64,000 nt of DNA from an uncultured Bacteroidales bacterium (GTDB lineage: Bacteria > Bacteroidota > Bacteroidia > Bacteroidales > F082), in the NCBI GenBank assembly GCA_946408345.1, contig CAMJRR010000003.1, forward strand, positions 114,219 through 178,218, read 5' to 3'. Below the pieces are notes generated by a model. That model saw nothing but the letters and a program-made list of their open reading frames with translations. It was not told the origin of the DNA and did not search any database. The position numbers and the translations under genes were made by a program. The first letter of the stretch is position 1. Every line of letters begins with the position of its first letter. This document shows, piece by piece, positions 21,884 through 30,719 of the stretch.

Positions 21884-23851
21884 TCAGAAATTGATGCTGA
21901 ACCCGAAGTTCGCCGTATGGCAGGTCGGCGCATGAGCCTCATCGAAAGTGGGCAGCAGGTTGTATTGGGCAAAGAAGCCTAGGTTATTGCCTCCAATACG
22001 CAATGTGGCATCCAGCTTGAATGGATTCACATAATAGTCGCTATGCACCTTGTTCACGTCTCCGCTTCGGAACACGATTTTGGTCCAAGTGTCGACACGC
22101 AAGCCACCTGTGACGCCAGCGGCAATATAGAATCGGCGGGTAGGACGCACTTCTATCATCAAAGGAGCCTGGACATACAACACACCGAGTTTACTTCTCT
22201 TCACGACAGACACTGCAGGGTCAATACACTCAACTTCAAGATGATTCTCACCCTTGGTCAGACGTACCGGGTTGTTGAAACTATAGTTGTTCCATCCCAA
22301 ACCAATACCCGTATAAAGACCAGCCGTATGACGACGGTCGAAAGCAATGCCCACATCGGCAATATTGAAATTGAACACCCAACTTCTCATGGGACGCAAC
22401 TCCAAATCATTATTACCCGTTGAGTTAGAGCCCATCAACATATTCAAGCCTGCTTCAAAGCCGTTCCAGTTGGCATCGTAAAGGAGGTTCTTTTTTACGG
22501 GACGCTTGTCTTTAGGTTTGTCTACCTTTGACGATGATGTTTCCCCGAAATTCGATTCAGCGACATTCAAACCATCGACTCTCAAGTCACCACTTCCCAG
22601 CACTGTGGCTTGCAACACGTTGCATCTGCCCTGAAGGATGATGTCACCCGAACCATTCAAGACAACATGGACGGTATCGTAATCCAACTTCATAACCATA
22701 TCACCAGAGCCACTATTATAAATATTGAGGTAGTCACCTTTTATAGTACCCTTACTGACGACATCAGCCGACGAAAGCAATTGGATATTCTCGAGTTGGG
22801 AGACTTCAACTTCATAGTCGTCCGAGCTCGAAAGGAGAAGCAGTTCCGACTCCAGTCGATAGTCGGAGACCTCCTTACCCTCTTTCTTCAACGAAAAATG
22901 GCCTGGGGTCTGGCTGATAACGACATCGCCCGAACCCGTTACCCGAATAATGCGAACTGGGGAATCATCTTTTTTCGCAGGACGAGAGTTATTCGGCATA
23001 TCATATTTTTTTTCAAACTCTGCGCCCCACTGTTCCATCTTTCGGCCCCATTCTTCCATATCGGCACCCCATTGTTCCATGTCTTGCTCAAACTTTTCCC
23101 AGTCTACCGAATCGGAAAGTTGTTGGAGGTTTACCCCAAGTTCGCGCATCAGTTCTTTAAATTGAAGCGTATCAAGAGGCTCATAACCTGCTTTGACGTT
23201 GAAAGAAGAGTCCCAAGAACGGTTCGACTCGGCCTCGAAGAAAGGAGCGGCGTTATTAACCAACCCATTCAGGAAATTCCGTTTAGAATCGGTAAGTTCA
23301 TCATCGATATTAATAGCCATGTTCCACTTATCGCCACTTTTCTCGACCAACACCATATAATTCAGGTTACTTGCATTCACTTTACCCAAACTCTTCACCT
23401 CGCTGCAAAAGACGTTACAGTCGCCGAGAAGAATCACATCGCCAGTCCCGCATGACCGGACATAGATGTTGTTATAGCCGACCTCAAGGCTTAATACGCC
23501 AGTACCCGTTTTGTTGATGGAAAGATTCTCACCTTTCAACTGACCCTTTGATCTGACTCCCGCCGTACCCAAAACCTTCAAATAAGCCAGATTTTGAAGA
23601 GTTAACTCACGAGCCCCCGTACCTTCAAGATACAAAACGCTATCTTCAACACGACACTTGGGATAGTGATGCCCATAATCATTAATCGTCAGTTTGTCAC
23701 CTTGTTTAAGCCACACACTGCCAGTGCCACTTACCACCAAAGTGTTGATTTTACTACCATCCCCATTGGGTGTAGGGATTGGTTTGTCTTGCGCCTTCAC
23801 GCTTCCGAAGGCCAGCAGCAGCATCGCTGCAAAAATCAATCGTTTTTTCAT
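21884..23851 (-). CDS. GIN-domain (DUF2807) protein fused to an outer-membrane beta-barrel
   Basis: A 655-residue exported protein (signal peptide MKKRLIFAAMLLLAFGSVKAQ). Residues 30-190 and 295-440 are two DUF2807/GIN right-handed beta-helix-like domains (VVSGTGSVWLKQGDKL, IRVTGSGDVVISQTPG, NGSGDIILQG). Between them (about 245-280) is a helical segment with three heptads MEQWGAD-MEEWGRK-MEQWGAE. The last ~200 residues are barrel-like (AGLYTGIGLGWNNY, YIAAGVTGGLRV, NFGFSINF). An ECF-type promoter identical in layout to that of the sigma gene lies 126 bp upstream, so it is probably the target of that sigma factor. Function is unknown; DUF2807 is described as a putative autotransporter-adhesin head. 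Confidence 0.8.
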   Translation of the reverse strand: MKKRLIFAAMLLLAFGSVKAQDKPIPTPNGDGSKINTLVVSGTGSVWLKQGDKLTINDYGHHYPKCRVEDSVLYLEGTGARELTLQNLAYLKVLGTAGVRSKGQLKGENLSINKTGTGVLSLEVGYNNIYVRSCGTGDVILLGDCNVFCSEVKSLGKVNASNLNYMVLVEKSGDKWNMAINIDDELTDSKRNFLNGLVNNAAPFFEAESNRSWDSSFNVKAGYEPLDTLQFKELMRELGVNLQQLSDSVDWEKFEQDMEQWGADMEEWGRKMEQWGAEFEKKYDMPNNSRPAKKDDSPVRIIRVTGSGDVVISQTPGHFSLKKEGKEVSDYRLESELLLLSSSDDYEVEVSQLENIQLLSSADVVSKGTIKGDYLNIYNSGSGDMVMKLDYDTVHVVLNGSGDIILQGRCNVLQATVLGSGDLRVDGLNVAESNFGETSSSKVDKPKDKRPVKKNLLYDANWNGFEAGLNMLMGSNSTGNNDLELRPMRSWVFNFNIADVGIAFDRRHTAGLYTGIGLGWNNYSFNNPVRLTKGENHLEVECIDPAVSVVKRSKLGVLYVQAPLMIEVRPTRRFYIAAGVTGGLRVDTWTKIVFRSGDVNKVHSDYYVNPFKLDATLRIGGNNLGFFAQYNLLPTFDEAHAPTCHTANFGFSINF

Positions 23852-23884
23852 TTTGTTGAAGTTTAAGTTGTTGTTCGTATTACA

Positions 23885-23970
23885 AATTATTGACTCAAGA
23901 CTGGGGACTTGGGACTTAAGACTTGATACTTTGTCCTCTGTCCGTTGTCCTTTGTCTTCTTTCCTCTGTC
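23885..23970. repeat. Low-complexity word repeats in the leader of the GIN gene
   Basis: GACTCAAGACT, GGGGACTTGGGACTTAAGACTT and then TGTCCTCTGTCCGTTGTCCTTTGTCTTC are runs of imperfect short repeats between the ECF-type promoter and the GIN start. They would form part of its leader. Confidence 0.6.
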
Positions 23971-23976
23971 AACATC

Positions 23977-24007
23977 AGTAATACGGAGAAAGGGGGGAAA
24001 AGTTACA
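23977..24007 (-). promoter_or_regulatory. ECF-type promoter of the GIN-barrel gene
   Basis: On the minus strand TGTAACTTTT (from 24007) and CTCCGTATTACT (23988-23977), with exactly the spacing seen upstream of the sigma gene at 20355. The intervening nine bases differ (CCCCCCTTT versus TCGCCAAAT), which argues for selection on the two boxes. Confidence 0.65.
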
Positions 24008-24011
24008 ACCC

Positions 24012-26288
24012 TCACTCAAAAAAAGCAAAAAAATAGCATTTGCGCTCGGCGGTGAGGGTGTCGCCTTCGGCCAGTTCCAACTTCACATACACCTTCTTCA
24101 AGTCGGCCTTGCGCAAACATTCACTTAAACCTTCCACGACGAATTTACGATTCTCGTTGGCCTCCAACCGCACCTTCATTTTTTGCTCAAACAGCGGGCT
24201 GTCTTCAAGGTCGCACACCGCGACGGACAGCGTGCCATCAATGTTGCGAAGTAGGTCGGAAGTGACAAAAACTCCATAGTCTTTCTTGTCGAGACTTAAA
24301 AGCACCGGGGCATAGAGGGTCTTCAGTCTTTCGTGGAACACTTTGGGGTTGCCGTAATAGTCGATGGACGACCAGGAAGTCACGGGCCAAGCGTCGTTGA
24401 GCTGCCAATAGAGCGTGCCCATGTTGTAGGGCTTCGCCGTGCGGTGCGCCTCAGTCGCGACTTCCATACCGTAGGCTTGCGAAAGTTGGCTTAAATGCAC
24501 GTATTCTTCAAAGTCTTTCGGCTGAATGTTAGGGTAATAACGTTGGATGAAATCGTCGATTTGTCGGGTGCCACGGGCGTGTTTTTGGTGTGCTGCAATC
24601 ACCTCGGCATCCTTGCTCAACGCCTCGCCTTCTGCTATCTTCAGCAAAGTCGAATAATCGGGATAGCTTTGGTAGCCGTACTCGCTGTTGAAACGGCCCA
24701 CCTTCTCGCGGTACATCTCATAAGGCTGCTCGCCCCACCAAACGCCCCAATAATGAACATCGCCTTCGGTCAGACTCTCGGGGCGGCCCCAGCCTTTCGA
24801 GGGCGAGCTGGGCCAATAAGGTCGCGTGCCGTCAAATTTCGCAACAGCTTGAGGCAGAATATTTTCAAACAATCGGTCATAGCCGGCTTTGATGGCTTTG
24901 TCGTCTTCTTCGCTCCAACCCAATGACTGCTGCCAGCCCCAGTTGTAGTAGCCCTCCGAAATCTCGTTGCCGCCACACCACAAGGCCAACGACGGATGCG
25001 AAGCCAAACGTTTCACCTGCTCCTCCGCCTCGATTCGGGCGTTTTCGAGGAAAGCCTCGTCGTAGGGATACATCGTTCCTGCATACATGAAGTCCTCCCA
25101 AACCAAGATGCCATATTTGTCGCAAAGCGTGAAAAAGTCGTCAGAGGGATAAATGCCGCCGCCCCACACTCGCAACATATTGAAATGAGCGTCTTTGGCT
25201 TGCTCCAAGAGTTGAATCGTATGATCAACATCATTCCAGGTCTCAATCATCTCCTCCGGAATGTAGTTCGCGCCTTTGGCATAGAATGGCACACCGTTCA
25301 CCTTAAAATAGAACGCCCGCCCGATGCTGTCGGGTTCATCCACCATCTCGAAGGTTTTAATACCAGACCTTATTTTCTTGAAATCCAAAACCTTATCCCC
25401 GTCTTTTAGAAGAACATCAAAGACATAAAGCGGTTGTTCGCCCATCTCGTTGGGCCACCACAATTCTGGATTTAAGATTTCAAATTTAAAGATTTCAGAT
25501 TGGAAGCCCCTATCCAAATGAACATTTTTCTCACTGCTTCTCTCACCATTGACATAGATTTCCGCCACGTAATTTCCTTCAGCCTTGCTTTCCACATCAA
25601 GGCATAAACGCATCGTAGCCTTCTCGCTATCAAGGTTTTCTGTGACAATATATGCATTTTGCAATTTCGCATCCGACCAACCGATCAATTCCACCCGTTT
25701 CCAAATGCCCACATTCTTGTACTTCGGTGCCCAGTCCCAGCCATGCTGGTAAGGTGCTTTGCGCGAAACGGCATATTTCTCGGGCAATCGAGGCTGATGT
25801 TGCTCATACAAAGCCAGTTGTGTGCTGTCATAACGAAGGAAATGCACTTCCAAAAGGTTGTCTTTCTTTTTCAGCAAGTCTTTCACATCGTGTTTCCAAA
25901 CGCGGAATTGGTTGTCAGCAAAGAAGAGTTTTTCGCCGTTCAATTTCACTTCGGCGTATGTATCGATGCCATCAAATTCCAATTCAACCACTTGTTTTTC
26001 AAGCAAATCCTTGCTCGCATCGAAATGCAAGGTGTAATTCCAAGGATGGTCTGAAATCCAGAGCAATTGGTTTTCCACCGTGCCGAGATAAGGATGGAGA
26101 ATCAGGCCGTTGTCATAAAGGCTCTGCTGCACCACAGAGGGCACATCGATCTGCATATTAATATCTAAGGTGTCGCCCGTGAGCGTCCAGCCTTGGTTGA
26201 GGAGTTGCACAACGACGTTTTGCTTTTCAACTTGTTGACACGCTGTAAAAGCGATTATCAGGAGAATTAAAGGAAGTAGTTTTTTCAT
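24012..26288 (-). CDS. Beta-mannosidase, GH2, lipoprotein
   Basis: A 758-residue GH2 enzyme; MKKLLPLILLIIAFTAC gives a lipobox and sets the start at 26288 (the track adds six residues). Domain order: sugar-binding jelly-roll (about 30-205, with QHGWDWAPKYKNVGIW), immunoglobulin-like domain (205-310), TIM barrel (310-620) and a short C-terminal beta domain. The acid/base Glu is in WCGGNEISEG (about 442) and the nucleophile Glu in FNSEYGYQSYP (about 536). It removes terminal beta-mannose from mannans or N-glycan cores, on the cell surface or in the periplasm. The protein is shorter than typical 850-residue members because the C-terminal domain is reduced. Confidence 0.93.
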   Translation of the reverse strand: MKKLLPLILLIIAFTACQQVEKQNVVVQLLNQGWTLTGDTLDINMQIDVPSVVQQSLYDNGLILHPYLGTVENQLLWISDHPWNYTLHFDASKDLLEKQVVELEFDGIDTYAEVKLNGEKLFFADNQFRVWKHDVKDLLKKKDNLLEVHFLRYDSTQLALYEQHQPRLPEKYAVSRKAPYQHGWDWAPKYKNVGIWKRVELIGWSDAKLQNAYIVTENLDSEKATMRLCLDVESKAEGNYVAEIYVNGERSSEKNVHLDRGFQSEIFKFEILNPELWWPNEMGEQPLYVFDVLLKDGDKVLDFKKIRSGIKTFEMVDEPDSIGRAFYFKVNGVPFYAKGANYIPEEMIETWNDVDHTIQLLEQAKDAHFNMLRVWGGGIYPSDDFFTLCDKYGILVWEDFMYAGTMYPYDEAFLENARIEAEEQVKRLASHPSLALWCGGNEISEGYYNWGWQQSLGWSEEDDKAIKAGYDRLFENILPQAVAKFDGTRPYWPSSPSKGWGRPESLTEGDVHYWGVWWGEQPYEMYREKVGRFNSEYGYQSYPDYSTLLKIAEGEALSKDAEVIAAHQKHARGTRQIDDFIQRYYPNIQPKDFEEYVHLSQLSQAYGMEVATEAHRTAKPYNMGTLYWQLNDAWPVTSWSSIDYYGNPKVFHERLKTLYAPVLLSLDKKDYGVFVTSDLLRNIDGTLSVAVCDLEDSPLFEQKMKVRLEANENRKFVVEGLSECLRKADLKKVYVKLELAEGDTLTAERKCYFFAFFE
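25471..25499. repeat. AT-rich repeat-like stretch inside the beta-mannosidase gene
   Basis: TTTAAGATTTCAAATTTAAAGATTTC within the coding sequence resembles the intergenic ATTCAAAGATTTAAA units near rimP and nusA and is far more AT-rich than the surrounding gene. It encodes EIFKFEILN, which still fits the family, so insertion versus chance is open. Confidence 0.4.
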
Positions 26289-26299
26289 TTTGAGTTTTT

Positions 26300-26412
26300 T
26301 TGGCACGCAGAAATCGCTGAATTTTATGAACCTACCGGACGCCTATTATTGGTCGCTTCGCGCTTCTGCGTATTCTGCGTATTCTGCGTATTCTGCGTGA
26401 GATAAATATTCC
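26300..26412. repeat. TATTCTGCG tandem repeats upstream of the beta-mannosidase gene
   Basis: Three perfect TATTCTGCG units (about 26370-26397) and further CTGCGTGAG words. GCACGCAGAAATCGC at the left edge is a 15-bp inverted match to sequence in the 21811-21858 repeat. The region lies between GH2 and cutC. Confidence 0.75.
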
Positions 26413-26424
26413 TGCGTGAGACAA

Positions 26425-27159
26425 TCAAAACGGATTCAATATCTTTTCCATCTCGTAAATCAAGTCCTTGTTCGACTCGGTCCAAACCATAGTGGCACCC
26501 GTGTTGTCCTTCTGGTTCGGATAGAGTTTCTCATTAAAGCGCGGCACCCAATGCGCCAGCGAGGCGTGGCAATGCACCGCGCCCGTCATGTCAAGAATCT
26601 CCTTCACGTTGCCGAGGTTAATGCCGCCACCTGGCATGATGCCGATTTTGTCGCCATAGCGCAACTGCATCTCTGCAATCATCGGAACACCTTCAAGGGC
26701 CGTAGGCTTGCCACCCGAGGTCAGGAGTTTATCGAAGCCGAGTTCAATCAATTGTTCAACCGCCTCGAATGGCTTCACGCAGGCATCGATGGCGCGATGG
26801 AAGGTGAACTTCAGTCCCTCGCCTGCCCCCATCAAGGCCTTAATGGTCTCCACATCGAGTTCACCCTTGTCGTTCAAGGCACCGATGACCACGCCCTCGA
26901 AACCGAGTTTCTTGCAGAGCATGATGTCTGTCTTCATCATCTCGACTTCTTCCTCATCGTAGATGTAGTTGCCAGGTCGCGGACGGATGAGTACCCGCAT
27001 CGGGATAAACGAAATATCGATGGCCTTGGCCAAGGTGCCGAAAGAGGGCGTCACGCCACCCACTTCGAGGCATTCGCACAACTCCACGCACTGGGCGCAG
27101 CCGTCCATCGCGTTCTGCAACGACTTGATGCCGTTGGCACAGATTTCTAATCGTATCAT
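26425..27159 (-). CDS. cutC: CutC family protein
   Basis: A 244-residue TIM-barrel protein starting MIRLEICANGIKS at 27159; the track's extra 34 residues run through a promoter and repeat and are unlikely. Family motifs: CVELCECLEVGGVTPS, PMRVLIRPRPGNYIYDEEE, KFTFHRAID and IMPGGGINLGN. CutC was named for copper homeostasis in E. coli, but the enzymatic role is still unclear. It stands alone, divergent from the toxin-like pair. Confidence 0.92.
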   Translation of the reverse strand: MIRLEICANGIKSLQNAMDGCAQCVELCECLEVGGVTPSFGTLAKAIDISFIPMRVLIRPRPGNYIYDEEEVEMMKTDIMLCKKLGFEGVVIGALNDKGELDVETIKALMGAGEGLKFTFHRAIDACVKPFEAVEQLIELGFDKLLTSGGKPTALEGVPMIAEMQLRYGDKIGIMPGGGINLGNVKEILDMTGAVHCHASLAHWVPRFNEKLYPNQKDNTGATMVWTESNKDLIYEMEKILNPF

Positions 27160-27177
27160 AGTTTTAGAATTTTGGGG

Positions 27178-27186
27178 GCAAAGATA
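27178..27186 (-). promoter_or_regulatory. -7 promoter box of cutC
   Basis: TATCTTTGC on the minus strand, 19 bp from the cutC start. The adjacent repeat at 27191-27232 covers the -33 region. Confidence 0.5.
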
Positions 27187-27190
27187 TTGA

Positions 27191-27232
27191 AATTGTTGAA
27201 GTGTTGATTGTTGAATTGTTGAATTGTTGGTG
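27191..27232. repeat. GTTGATTGTTGAATTGTTG-type tandem repeat
   Basis: Imperfect tandem TTGAATTGTTGAATTG units directly upstream of the cutC promoter box. Same family and same orientation relative to the gene as 20201-20236. Confidence 0.85.
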
Positions 27233-27261
27233 GAAAAGGACGCAAATTGTGAAAAAAACAC

Positions 27262-27270
27262 TATTTTTGC
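27262..27270 (+). promoter_or_regulatory. -7 promoter box of the zeta-toxin-like pair
   Basis: TATTTTTGC, 22 bp upstream of the small antitoxin-candidate start. Confidence 0.55.
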
Positions 27271-27291
27271 GCAACATAAAGACAGAAAACC

Positions 27292-27474
27292 ATGTCAGAG
27301 AAAGAAATCAATGCCTACCGCTTGACTTCGTTGGAGGAACCGACGGACGAGATGTTGGCGTATATCATGCGGGAAGTGGCGGAGGAAGCCAATCAAAAAT
27401 ATGACGAGGCACTTGAACGCTATTTCAACGAAATCAAGGAGTTGTATCAAAAACAGTACGGCAATAGAGCATGA
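27292..27474 (+). CDS. Small protein, antitoxin candidate for the zeta-like kinase
   Basis: A 60-residue, acidic, helical protein (MSEKEINAYRLTSLEEPTDE). It overlaps the start of the zeta-like gene by 4 bp (ATGA), the arrangement of many type II toxin-antitoxin pairs. It has no similarity that I recognise to the classical epsilon antitoxin and no DNA-binding domain. The antitoxin role is an inference from position and size only. Confidence 0.6.
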   Translation: MSEKEINAYRLTSLEEPTDEMLAYIMREVAEEANQKYDEALERYFNEIKELYQKQYGNRA

Positions 27475-28070
27475 CCTTGCACGAAAGAAAACCGGTTCTG
27501 ATAGTTATTGCTGGTCCTAACGGCAGCGGAAAGACCTCAATTACTGGGAAAATCCTTCATCACGAATGGATGGAAGACTCGGTTTATATCAATCCTGACA
27601 TTGTGGCTCAAGAGCGGTTTGGAGATTGGAACTCAAAGGAAGCCATTATGCAAGCCGTAAAGTATTGCGAAGATTGGCGAGAACAATGCCTGAAAGAAAA
27701 GCAGAGTTTGATTTTTGAAACCGTTCTTTCTGCGACAGACAAAGTGGATTACATTATAAGAGCCAAAGAAGCGGGGTTCTTTGTCAGATTGTTTTTCGTT
27801 TGCACCAACTCTCCTATTATTAATGCATCTCGAATTGCAAAGCGAGTGATGGAGGGCGGCCATGATGTTCCTATCACAAAGGTTATTTCGCGTTACCAGA
27901 AGTCAATCGCGAATTGCAAGTTCCTTTCCGATAAGACCGACCGCACCTATCTATATGACAACTCCATTGACCGCGCCGATGCTTCGTTGCTTCTGCGCCT
28001 CTCTGACGGCATCATTGCGAAAAGATATGTAAAAGAACTGCCTGAATGGGCTAGACAGATTATCGAATAA
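27471..28070 (+). CDS. Zeta-toxin-family P-loop kinase
   Basis: A 199-residue P-loop protein: Walker A GPNGSGKTS (about 15-23), the zeta-like NPDIVAQERFGDWNS segment (about 43-57), FETVLSATDKVDYI, and a C-terminal RYQKSIANCK region with a conserved Arg. Zeta toxins phosphorylate UDP-N-acetylglucosamine and poison wall synthesis. Short stand-alone members like this are common in Bacteroidota and their substrate is untested. The start overlaps the upstream 60-residue ORF. Confidence 0.82.
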   Translation: MTLHERKPVLIVIAGPNGSGKTSITGKILHHEWMEDSVYINPDIVAQERFGDWNSKEAIMQAVKYCEDWREQCLKEKQSLIFETVLSATDKVDYIIRAKEAGFFVRLFFVCTNSPIINASRIAKRVMEGGHDVPITKVISRYQKSIANCKFLSDKTDRTYLYDNSIDRADASLLLRLSDGIIAKRYVKELPEWARQIIE

Positions 28071-28100
28071 ATGGCGCAAACTTAGAATTGTCGTATAACC

Positions 28101-30719
28101 ATGAAAGCCAAACTCCTTATCTCATTTCTTCTCAGCTTTTTCACGCTAAGCGCTTTTGCGCAAAACACCCATATCCTCCCTACCCCTCAGCAAGTCGAAA
28201 CCACCGAGGGGCAGTTTATTTGGGATGAAAGTGTCGTGCTGACATACGATGCCTCCGATGCCGAAATCAACCAAATCATTTTGCTCTTCCGCAACGACTT
28301 GGACCGCATCAGCGGCAAGCAAGTGCAGTTTTCGCGCGGCGTCATCAAAGGCAAGAACTTTATTGAGCTGATAAAAACCGACCATTTAGGCGTGAGCGAA
28401 AACGAGGACCAAGCCTATCGCTTGACCGTCAACAACAATTTCATTCGACTTGAAGCTACTACCAACACGGGGCTTTTCTACGCTGTCCAAAGCCTGAAAC
28501 AGCTCTACCGTTACTCCTTCCTGAAAAACAAAGGCGAGATCAATATCCCTTGCATGACTATTACTGACTGGCCCAACTTCAAGATTCGCGCCTGGCAGGA
28601 CGACATCAGCCGTGGTCCCATCGTCAGCATAGACTACCTGAAACGCCTCATCCCGCAGATGGCGGAATGCAAGCTTAACGCATTCTCGCTCTACACCGAA
28701 CACACTTTCAAGACCAAATGCCACCCCGACATTGCCCCCATCGATGCCTTCACTGCCGAGGAAATCAAGGAATTGGAGGATTTTTGCAAGCCATATCATA
28801 TCCAAATCATTGGCAACCAGCAATGTTTCGGACATTTCGAGGAGATTTTGTGCAATCCCTTCTACAGCCATTTGGCCGACACGAAATGGAACCTCAACCC
28901 CGCCAAGGAGGAAACCTACCAATTCCTTGAAGACCATCTCCGCGAAGTGGCAAGAGCCTATAAATCACCCTATTTCAATATCAACTGCGACGAGACCGAA
29001 AGCCTCGGCCAAGGCTATGCCAAGGCCTATGTCGATTCCATTGGAGAGGAAACTGTGTATTACCAACATATCAACCGCGTCAATCGGATGCTACGCCCCT
29101 ATCGCAAGCGCGTGATGATGTGGGGCGACATTGCTGACCAACACCCAGAAATCCTTGATAACTTGGACAAAGACATCTTCCTCATCGCTTGGAGCTATGT
29201 GGGTATCGACAGCTTCGACAACTTCCTGCAACCCTATGTCAAATCGGGACGCAACTACTTTGTAGCACCTGGCGTAAGCCTCTCCGAAAGGGTTTGGCCC
29301 AAGCATTATGAATTCAAGGCTAACATCACCAACCTGTGCCGCGATGGTTACAAAAACGGTGCATTGGGTGTCATCAACACCTGTTGGGACGACTTCGGTG
29401 AGTCGCTGATCAACTGCGCGTTATATGGTTTGGCCTTGGGCGCAGAAACAAGTTGGAACCCCGCCACGAAACAAGAACGCAACACCGAAGCCAACTTCAC
29501 AGCGCATTTCTTAGGAAGCCTTTCCGATGAAATCTGCCAACATTTGGATGAAATCTCCGAATGGTCGAAAATCGACGGCATCGGCAAATTCAGCACCATG
29601 ACCGAACCCATGGTACCCTTCTACCCTGCCCTTGTCAACGACTCCATCAAGGCATTGAACCAAAGGGCATCTGTGGCATTGTCCGTTTTAGAGAAGGCTT
29701 TGATCAACGACAAAAAACAGGTCAAGAAAAACGCCGACCTTTTCGATAACGCCCTTTATGCCGTGCATCGCATGCTGTGGTGTGCCAATCGCAACCTCAC
29801 CCGTTGCCAACTCTATCGCACTTTCAACGAACCCAGCAAGGCCAACATCACCGAAAGCCAACAGATGGTTCAAGAGCTGATTTCCTCGCTGCATGAGTTG
29901 AAAAAAGAGTATGTCATGGTATGGAACATCGAGAGTCGCCCCTATTGGCTTGATGTCAACATGAAGAAATATGATGACATTGCTATTGAGTTGCAACAAC
30001 TTGAATATGTCCCGTTTATTGAGCCAGCAACAAATGATGAAGGCAATGCCACTATGGCTTTGAAGACCGTTTTCGGTGACAAGGAAATCCACTATACCGT
30101 TGATGGAAAAGAAGTGAAGCGAAACGATTCCATTTATCACAATCCTATCGTCTTGGAGCGTCCATGCCTTTTGAAAGCGGCTTGTTTCGATGTCCTGGGC
30201 AAAGCCGTTTGCTCTGAGCGGTATTTCTGCTATCACAAGGGCATGGGGCGGCTGAAACAGCTCAACAGTCCAGCAGGCAACTACCGCCCCGAGTATTCGG
30301 GTGGTGGTGACAATGCCCTCGTTGACGGCAGCCTCGGCAGCGATGACTACACTGACGGACATTGGCAAGGTTTCTATGGTATCGACGCCGACCTCGAACT
30401 GGACTTCGGCAAATATCAAAAAGTCGATGCACTAAATATAGGTTTCCTGGTGAATGCCCACGATTGGATTTTGAGTCCCAACGAGATTGAAGTCTACACC
30501 TCAAATGATGGCAAGAACTACAAGCCTTACAAATCCTTCACCCTCACGACAGAAACACCATTGACAGGCAACCATACTTTCCGTGAGCGTTTCGAATTGC
30601 CTAATCTTCCGACGCGTTACCTGCGCATTGTGGTGAAAAACCCAGGAAAATTGCCCGAGGGCCTGCCTGGCAGCGGCTACGATTCTTGGATTTTTATGGA
30701 TGAGGTGATGGTGGAATGA
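28101..30719 (+). CDS. Beta-N-acetylhexosaminidase, GH20, with C-terminal discoidin-like domain
   Basis: An 872-residue secreted enzyme (signal peptide to about FALSAFAQ). Domains: GH20b (about 25-155, ILPTPQQVETTEGQF), GH20 TIM barrel (about 160-500) with the catalytic Asp-Glu pair in NINCDETESLG (about 296-298), a helical region (500-630), a chitobiase-like beta domain (630-720) and an F5/8 type C carbohydrate-binding domain (about 730-872). It would remove terminal beta-GlcNAc or GalNAc from glycans. The stop abuts the stop of the convergent transglutaminase-like gene. With the nearby GH2 it suggests glycoprotein glycan use. Confidence 0.92.
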   Translation: MKAKLLISFLLSFFTLSAFAQNTHILPTPQQVETTEGQFIWDESVVLTYDASDAEINQIILLFRNDLDRISGKQVQFSRGVIKGKNFIELIKTDHLGVSENEDQAYRLTVNNNFIRLEATTNTGLFYAVQSLKQLYRYSFLKNKGEINIPCMTITDWPNFKIRAWQDDISRGPIVSIDYLKRLIPQMAECKLNAFSLYTEHTFKTKCHPDIAPIDAFTAEEIKELEDFCKPYHIQIIGNQQCFGHFEEILCNPFYSHLADTKWNLNPAKEETYQFLEDHLREVARAYKSPYFNINCDETESLGQGYAKAYVDSIGEETVYYQHINRVNRMLRPYRKRVMMWGDIADQHPEILDNLDKDIFLIAWSYVGIDSFDNFLQPYVKSGRNYFVAPGVSLSERVWPKHYEFKANITNLCRDGYKNGALGVINTCWDDFGESLINCALYGLALGAETSWNPATKQERNTEANFTAHFLGSLSDEICQHLDEISEWSKIDGIGKFSTMTEPMVPFYPALVNDSIKALNQRASVALSVLEKALINDKKQVKKNADLFDNALYAVHRMLWCANRNLTRCQLYRTFNEPSKANITESQQMVQELISSLHELKKEYVMVWNIESRPYWLDVNMKKYDDIAIELQQLEYVPFIEPATNDEGNATMALKTVFGDKEIHYTVDGKEVKRNDSIYHNPIVLERPCLLKAACFDVLGKAVCSERYFCYHKGMGRLKQLNSPAGNYRPEYSGGGDNALVDGSLGSDDYTDGHWQGFYGIDADLELDFGKYQKVDALNIGFLVNAHDWILSPNEIEVYTSNDGKNYKPYKSFTLTTETPLTGNHTFRERFELPNLPTRYLRIVVKNPGKLPEGLPGSGYDSWIFMDEVMVE

